Below are positions 6,549-11,611 of a DNA stretch of 11,611 bases, piece after piece. Origin of the DNA: Suttonella ornithocola. Lineage in GTDB: Bacteria; Pseudomonadota; Gammaproteobacteria; Cardiobacteriales; Cardiobacteriaceae. Position 1 is the first letter of the stretch; every line of letters begins with the position of its first letter. The notes under the pieces are model-generated. The model did no database searches and was not told where the DNA came from. It saw nothing but the letters and a program-made list of their open reading frames with translations. The stretch lies in assembly GCF_001889065.1 (NCBI RefSeq), contig NZ_LWHB01000124.1:1-11611 (forward strand). Reading direction: 5' to 3'. The position numbers and the translations under genes are program-made.

Positions 6549-9500
6549 TCACACAATCTCAATCCCACTGACATAATCTTTTATCTGCTGATAAGAATAA
6601 CTCTGGTCATTAAACACAAACTTCTCAATCTTGCCACTAGCAAACCAGCTCGACCAATTTTTAATCGTAATACCATCCTCGCTATCCTTCGCATGAAGCA
6701 TTAAATTGCCATTTTGATGCGAGAACAACACATCCTCCAAACGGAAATCCGTTAACACCAAAGTATCCTGCCCGCCACTATCGCGAATCACATCTTGCCC
6801 ATCGCCGCGCGCAAACACATACACATCATCACCAAATCCGCCATAAAGCCAATCATTACCCGCCCCACCGACAAGCCTATCATTGCCCAAACCGCCTTCT
6901 AGCGTATCCTCTCCAGCGCCGCCATCCAACACATCATTACCGATACCGCCGACCAAATGGTCATTCCCACCAAAGCCAAACAATTCATCATTACCGATTA
7001 AGCCGCGCAACGTATCATCCTGCTCACTGCCGAAAATCCTATCATCACCAAAGCCCCCAAACGAAAGCCCCTCGCTCACCTTCGTATTTTCAGGAACATT
7101 CACCGTAACATCCAAATTCAGCGTCGCACTCGCCCCATGCGTATCGCTCACCACAATCGGCACATGATAATCGCCTGTTGACACTGGCGAAGCGCTCAAC
7201 GCCCCATCTGTGGTAACATTCATCCAACTTGGCGCCCCCTCACCCAAAGCATAAGAAAGCACATCGCCGTCCGCATCAATCACACTATCGCTAGGCAATT
7301 GAAAATGCCAATCCTCGCGCAAAGTCAGCGATTGCGTCGGAATAGGCGTTTGCACCTCTGGCGCATGATTGATAAAAACAATCTCCAACGGCACCACTTG
7401 GCTCACCTCACCGCCCTTACCATCACTAGCAATCAAGCGCGCCTCATAAGCGCCCGCCTGCTTAGCCACCCCGCTTAAAGTCCGCGTATCCGCATCAAAC
7501 ACCAAGCCCTCTGGCAACCCCTCCATCCGATAGCGCAACACATCGCCATCGGCATCCTTAAATAACGCCGCTGAAAACACCACATTCAGCGCATTCTCCG
7601 TATCCCCTTGCACCGCAGCAACCGCCTCATTCACCACAGGCGCATGATTTACAGGCACAACCGTTAGCGAAACCAGCTGCTCCGCGCTTGCGCCATGTGC
7701 ATCACTAGCAATCAAGCGCAAATGATACTCACCTGCTTGCGCAACCGTTCCCGTTAGCGTGCGCGTATCCGCATCAAACGCCAACCCTTGCGGCAAACCC
7801 TCCATCCGATAGCGCAACACATCGCCATCCGCATCACTAAATAACGCCTCTGAAAATACCACATTCAGCGCACCCGCTACCGTTCCCTTAATCGCAGGCG
7901 CTTGCTCTGCCACTTCAGGCGCATGATTTTGCGCTTGCAAAAACAAACCATAATCACCATCCGCAAAATCCAAAATCTGCACCTTACCCGCCGACCCCTG
8001 ATGAGAAAGCGTAAGCGTATCGCCCTCAAGCGCTAAACGATACCCACCATCGCTCACCCACTGATTAGGCGCATCCGCATCTACCAACCAACGATAGCTA
8101 AAAATCAAGCGATTATCCAAATAAATCAAATCCACACCGCCATTTTCCGCACCGCTACCCGCATCCTTCAAGACATCTATCGAGCCATCTACAAACTCAT
8201 CGGCATAAAAATAATAATTATCCGCGCCTTCTCCGCCCTCTAGCCTATCGCTCCCCGCACCGCCAAAGAGCGAATCGCGCCCCTTACCGCCATAAAGCCT
8301 ATCATCGCCCGCACCGCCTAATAACGTATCATCCCCGCTAACACTCACATCGCGATTATCATCGCCCCATAAAATATCATCCCCCTCACCACCGTGAAGA
8401 TAATCATCTCCATCCTGCCCGATGATTAAATCATTACCCGCACCCCCATACAAATAATCACTCGCGCCACCCTCAGCAACACGATGCTGCGACTGACCAT
8501 CTACATTCTCAGCAGAAACCTGATAATCCCCACTTACCGCATCAATAGAAAGCACCCAATCAAACGTAGGAACTTTTGGCACTCTCATATAACTCAAAGG
8601 TGCTTTATCAAAAGTATTCTTTTCAGTATTAAACGTATAATCATAAGCGCTAATATAAGCAGGCGTCCAATGCGGCGAAATCCAAGGACTTGGCGAAGGC
8701 ATATACGTTGGTGGAGAATAAGTGTTAATAGAAGCATATTTTGGACTAAACACTACCTCACCATCGCCCAAAATCACATCATCACCTGCGCCACCATAAA
8801 CTACATCCACACCCGCGCCACCATTGATAAAATCGGTCCCCTGAGCGCCATAAAGCGTATCCATTCCCTCACCGCCCAGCAGCCAATCCCCCTTATCCGC
8901 CGCCTGAATCGCAAATGCCGCTGCCTCATCATCAGCATAAATCACATCATCGCCCGCGCCACCATGAATCAAATCATTGCCAGCCCCGCCAAAAATATGA
9001 TCATCATCCGCCCCAGTTGCCTTACCTTGCGCCTTAGCACTACCAAAAATAATATCGTTACCCGCATCGCCATACAAATAATCCGCATAGCCACTGCCAT
9101 AAACCACATCATTGCCTAAACCTGCCTGCACAACGCTCTCTTTTGCCCCCAATAACATAATGCTATCGAGCTTATTACTACCCGCTACAGAAAAATGCTC
9201 TCCACCTGCAATCACACTGCCAAACTTATGCTTCACCATCTCTAAATGCCGATACTCAAACGACGGCACGTCATCGCCTTCATCCGTTAGCGTTAACCCC
9301 AAGCCTTGCCAAGAATTCGCCTTTTTATCGCCTGCTGAAGACACGCCATGCCCATGAGCTTCACTTAAGGTAAAAAATTCCTTAATCATGGCACTTGAAC
9401 CATCATATCGAACCGCTAAATCCTTTGTATCCTGCTTTTGAATAGCGCCTAAATCACCCTTGCTAGAGAGCCACAACACTTCATTCTCTACAGGAGCAAC

Positions 9501-11237
9501 AAATGCCTTTTTAAAAACCGTATCAGTAAAATCTAAATTTTCCTTCCCTTTAAAAACTAACTTACCCGATAAATCCACATCAAGCACCGTATCATGGTCT
9601 TGAATATAGTAAGTATCAAAACCAAGCCCACCTTCTAAATAATCATCGCCTTTACCGCCATCTAAAACATCATCGCCTGCACCGCCAAAAAGATGATCTT
9701 TTTTATCTCCGCCAACCAAATGGTCCGGCGCATCTTCGCGGTCAGAGCCGAAGAGAACTTTTGGAACATCGTCCCGTCCTGGATAAGTATAATAAGCCTC
9801 TTCTCCCACAGAAATCTTAGAATCAACATCATGATAATAACGATTTGGAATAGCATTAGTCGTATTATCTGCGATGAAATTATGTAGCATAGCAGCACGA
9901 TCTGTTAGATAGGTTTCTGTAACATACGGTTCATGAATGGCCTCTCGAACCACATTTATATCCTCTGAAGACCAAAGTTTCAGCTTAGATAGCGCATCTT
10001 TTAAAAGACTATCCTCTTTGTAAAGCGTATCACTGTTTACAATAAATGGATTTAGCTGTTTCAAAGCATAACGAGCAGCCATCGTTTCATCGTAGGCAAC
10101 ATCTTTTGATAACGCCGTTTGTAAAATGGATTCATCAATCAAACGAAAGCGAATATCCAAATGTTCTTTTTCACCTTCTTTGTCAATATATTCCTTGATA
10201 GCATGAATTTTGTTATGTAATGCTTCTCTATCATTGGCTGTGATTTGAACATTTTCATTTAATGGAAGAAAAGCACCTAATTTATTCACCACCGTTTCTA
10301 AGGTCAATGTATCATCTTTACTGCTCGCCTTAAGCATTGTATTCATCATTTTTAATAAATCTGCAATAGGCTTTGTTTGCAAAGAAGCATCTAAGCGAGT
10401 GAATAACTCAATGACCGTCATTGTATCGGTCATTTGAGTAACGGTATGACCCAATTTTTCGGTACCACTTTCTATAAATAGCTCTGGTGTTGCTCCAGGT
10501 TGCTTTAAGCCAACCTCCCAGTTATTAGCGGTTACATCTATATTTTTATCACCAATAAAATTGGTAATTTTATCGGCATCAAATTTATCTTGACCGCCAA
10601 GCGCGGCAAAAAACTGCTGCACATTTTTATCAGCATATGACGACACAATACTCGTTTCTCTACCAAAACCAGCACCATTTATCATATAAGCATGTTCAAC
10701 CACATCAGCAAATAAACGTGAAAACGCAGCAGATAAATGCCCGCCTAAACTATGCCCTGTTACAATCACCTGCTCTGGATTTATTCCTAAACCATACGCC
10801 CTTTCATCATGATAGACATTGTCAGACTGAGCAAAATTGATAGCATAAACAGCACCGCCATTTACTGTTTCATCAATAACATATCCCATCTCATGCGCTT
10901 GCTGATATATCTTTTCAATCTGTTCTTTAATCAATATATCCGCTGGTCTATTACCGGGAATATTTTTTAATTCAATTAACACATTCAGTTTGTTACTTAA
11001 ATCATCAATAACAGTAGCTGTTGCTACAGTATAAGATTGTCCTTTAGGCGCTTTTATTTGTTGCCAAAAATTATACATATCAATAAGTTGCTTATGCGCC
11101 AAACCATCAAAAACAATATCTTTAATATCTGTTGGCAAGATATCCTCAAAAAATCCCTGTGTTCCTTTTAAAGCAACAACATACTTCTTATCCTCTTTAC
11201 GCTGAAATATAGTCAAATCACTTATAATCCAATCCAT
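6549..11237 (-). CDS. Large RTX protein with N-terminal lipase-like domain, 5' end cut by an IS element
   Basis: This is probably a calcium-binding surface or secreted protein exported by a type I system; no such exporter is in the window. Of 1562 residues, about 1-280 form an alpha/beta hydrolase of lipase type: GHSLGGH (161-167) has the nucleophile Ser163, and His264 is a candidate catalytic His. An acidic and helical region follows (280-480). Calcium-binding GGxGxDxLxGG repeats occur in four blocks (about 506-545, 704-825, 923-1005, 1391-1472). Residues 826-920 are a linker with a Pro/Tyr/Trp-rich stretch (831-867). Three 93-residue Ig-like modules (1104-1382) come next. The C-terminal 90 residues resemble the tail of haemolysin-type calcium-binding proteins and should carry the uncleaved secretion signal. 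There is no N-terminal signal peptide, as expected for type I export. The start is suspect: bases from about 11225 upward belong to an IS630 element, so ATG and the first five residues are wholly or partly IS-derived. The hydrolase domain seems to lack its usual first strand and helix. The substrate is unknown. Confidence 0.85.
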   Translation of the reverse strand: MDWIISDLTIFQRKEDKKYVVALKGTQGFFEDILPTDIKDIVFDGLAHKQLIDMYNFWQQIKAPKGQSYTVATATVIDDLSNKLNVLIELKNIPGNRPADILIKEQIEKIYQQAHEMGYVIDETVNGGAVYAINFAQSDNVYHDERAYGLGINPEQVIVTGHSLGGHLSAAFSRLFADVVEHAYMINGAGFGRETSIVSSYADKNVQQFFAALGGQDKFDADKITNFIGDKNIDVTANNWEVGLKQPGATPELFIESGTEKLGHTVTQMTDTMTVIELFTRLDASLQTKPIADLLKMMNTMLKASSKDDTLTLETVVNKLGAFLPLNENVQITANDREALHNKIHAIKEYIDKEGEKEHLDIRFRLIDESILQTALSKDVAYDETMAARYALKQLNPFIVNSDTLYKEDSLLKDALSKLKLWSSEDINVVREAIHEPYVTETYLTDRAAMLHNFIADNTTNAIPNRYYHDVDSKISVGEEAYYTYPGRDDVPKVLFGSDREDAPDHLVGGDKKDHLFGGAGDDVLDGGKGDDYLEGGLGFDTYYIQDHDTVLDVDLSGKLVFKGKENLDFTDTVFKKAFVAPVENEVLWLSSKGDLGAIQKQDTKDLAVRYDGSSAMIKEFFTLSEAHGHGVSSAGDKKANSWQGLGLTLTDEGDDVPSFEYRHLEMVKHKFGSVIAGGEHFSVAGSNKLDSIMLLGAKESVVQAGLGNDVVYGSGYADYLYGDAGNDIIFGSAKAQGKATGADDDHIFGGAGNDLIHGGAGDDVIYADDEAAAFAIQAADKGDWLLGGEGMDTLYGAQGTDFINGGAGVDVVYGGAGDDVILGDGEVVFSPKYASINTYSPPTYMPSPSPWISPHWTPAYISAYDYTFNTEKNTFDKAPLSYMRVPKVPTFDWVLSIDAVSGDYQVSAENVDGQSQHRVAEGGASDYLYGGAGNDLIIGQDGDDYLHGGEGDDILWGDDNRDVSVSGDDTLLGGAGDDRLYGGKGRDSLFGGAGSDRLEGGEGADNYYFYADEFVDGSIDVLKDAGSGAENGGVDLIYLDNRLIFSYRWLVDADAPNQWVSDGGYRLALEGDTLTLSHQGSAGKVQILDFADGDYGLFLQAQNHAPEVAEQAPAIKGTVAGALNVVFSEALFSDADGDVLRYRMEGLPQGLAFDADTRTLTGTVAQAGEYHLRLIASDAHGASAEQLVSLTVVPVNHAPVVNEAVAAVQGDTENALNVVFSAALFKDADGDVLRYRMEGLPEGLVFDADTRTLSGVAKQAGAYEARLIASDGKGGEVSQVVPLEIVFINHAPEVQTPIPTQSLTLREDWHFQLPSDSVIDADGDVLSYALGEGAPSWMNVTTDGALSASPVSTGDYHVPIVVSDTHGASATLNLDVTVNVPENTKVSEGLSFGGFGDDRIFGSEQDDTLRGLIGNDELFGFGGNDHLVGGIGNDVLDGGAGEDTLEGGLGNDRLVGGAGNDWLYGGFGDDVYVFARGDGQDVIRDSGGQDTLVLTDFRLEDVLFSHQNGNLMLHAKDSEDGITIKNWSSWFASGKIEKFVFNDQSYSYQQIKDYVSGIEIV
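6822..9722 (-). repeat. RTX nonapeptide repeat blocks within the large gene
   Basis: Four DNA stretches encode tandem GGxGxDxLx nonapeptides, which bind calcium in a parallel beta-roll. They lie at about 9722-9603, 9128-8763, 8471-8223 and 7067-6822. Typical units are GGAGDDVLDGGKGDDYLE and GGAGNDWLYGGFGDDVY. Many copies fit the consensus closely, so the protein should fold on contact with extracellular calcium. The spacers between blocks hold non-repeat domains, not degenerate repeats. Confidence 0.92.
7092..7928 (-). repeat. Three tandem 279-bp units encoding Ig-like modules
   Basis: Each unit is 93 codons and starts with NHAP: residues 1104-1196, 1197-1289 and about 1290-1382. The first two share more than half of their residues, including DADGDVLRYRMEGLP and FDADTRTL, and long near-identical DNA (for example around 7481-7600 against 7760-7879, a period of 279 bp). 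The third is more diverged. The pattern matches the putative Ig / cadherin-like modules found in many bacterial surface and RTX proteins, which often act as spacers or adhesive units. The close similarity of units one and two points to a fairly recent tandem duplication. Confidence 0.85.
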
Positions 11238-11611
11238 CCAAAGCAGATATAAAGAACAACTTGTAGTAGAATTATCAAAAACAAACTGAGCATATCCTAT
11301 GACCTACTGCAGCCAATTCCGACAGAAAATTCTTAACGATATTGCTAATGGAGAAACTTGGCGCGCTGTTGCAAAGCGCTACAAGATCAGCAAATTCACC
11401 GTCTATAGCTGGATTAAAAATCCCCATCTTTACTGAGCGTAAGCCCTCAAAGATTGATGATGAAGCCTTGCTTAAGGATATTGAGCAGTATCCTGATGAT
11501 TACCAATGGGAAAGCGCTAGACGTTTTAATTGCTCGCAATCAGCGATTTGTTATGCTCTAAAGCGACTAAAGATAACGCATAAAAAAAGATTAACCAACA
11601 TCCAAAAGCCG
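11225..11611 (+). mobile_element. IS630-family element, 5' part (cut by the window edge)
   Basis: The left end of an IS630-family element starts at about 11225, directly after TA at 11223-11224. Its tip pairs with the right end of the element at 1-161, which argues for the same or a closely related IS. The transposase reads to the right, away from the RTX gene. The insertion lies inside the 5' part of the RTX coding region, so the missing N-terminal codons, if still present, should be on the far side of the element beyond 11611. Confidence 0.8.
11299..11611 (+). pseudogene. IS630-family transposase, N-terminal part with a frameshift
   Basis: From ATG at 11299 the frame reads MTYCSQFRQKILNDIANG and continues through a helix-turn-helix (ETWRAVAKRYKISKFTVYSW) before a stop at 11434-11436. 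The next frame, from 11432 onward, continues the same protein as TERKPSKIDDEALLKDI and runs open to the window edge with a second HTH-like stretch (ARRFNCSQSAICYALKRL). The two parts join cleanly if one T of CTTT at 11428-11431 is skipped. This is either an inactivating one-base insertion or a +1 frameshift site. The N-terminal paired HTH domains are typical of IS630 transposases. The catalytic domain is outside the window. Confidence 0.8.

Noticed and set aside
8484..9119. Long plus-strand open frame of 211 codons opposite the RTX gene
   Set aside because: It lies wholly antisense to the RTX repeats. Its Ile/Arg/Thr-rich product is what the complement of Gly/Asp repeat codons gives, and it has no family signature or ribosome site.
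6822..9722. Regularly spaced short DNA repeats that might suggest a CRISPR array
   Set aside because: They encode RTX nonapeptides in one long open frame, and the units are contiguous and degenerate, not separated by unique spacers.
11246..11278. Possible outward promoter from the IS left end driving the RTX gene (TTGATA on the minus strand)
   Set aside because: No acceptable -10 box lies 16-18 bases downstream. The nearest TATA-like hexamer is about 21 bases away.
1..11611. Composite transposon bounded by the two IS630 copies
   Set aside because: The interior holds core genes (ppc, lolCD, grxC) with normal operon structure, and IS630 elements do not usually move as composites. Independent insertions are simpler.

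Overview
The window looks like the chromosome of a Gram-negative proteobacterium of fairly low GC content. It carries an outer-membrane lipoprotein transporter (LolC/LolD), a membrane-anchored rhodanese, glutaredoxin 3, a full-length bacterial PEP carboxylase and a large RTX protein of the type exported by type I secretion. The rhodanese-grxC pair is also neighbouring in enterics. Small TA-targeting insertion elements and IS5-like ends, as seen in AT-rich beta- and gammaproteobacteria of animal mucosa, suggest a host-associated species. I cannot name a genus from this sequence.

Layout, left to right. Positions 1-161 hold the 3' end of an IS630-family element. A 102-bp TA-tipped inverted-repeat element (174-275), an empty stretch and a strong terminator (443-473) follow. 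All cellular genes are on the minus strand and read from right to left. An operon of rhodanese, grxC, lolC and lolD occupies 3158-507, with intergenic gaps of 23, 0 and 10 bp. Upstream of it, in the gap behind ppc, are a candidate promoter and two perfect DnaA boxes in inverted orientation. The ppc gene fills 6056-3288. A gene-free gap (6057-6548) holds a 131-bp IS5-type inverted-repeat element and the terminator of the RTX gene. The rest is one very long RTX gene (11237-6549), whose 5' end is cut by a second IS630-family element (11225 to the window edge).

The housekeeping part combines redox and sulfur chemistry (rhodanese, glutaredoxin), lipoprotein export to the outer membrane (LolC/LolD) and anaplerotic carbon fixation (Ppc). 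The RTX protein is the accessory part. It has an N-terminal alpha/beta-hydrolase (lipase-like) domain with GHSLGG, four blocks of calcium-binding nonapeptide repeats, three tandem Ig-like modules of 93 residues and a C-terminal region expected to carry the secretion signal. Its apparent ATG and first five residues come wholly or partly from the insertion element, so the annotated start is probably not native. I see no clearly new multi-gene system. The best leads are the IS-cut RTX hydrolase, the paired DnaA boxes at the operon promoter, and the two small inverted-repeat elements.
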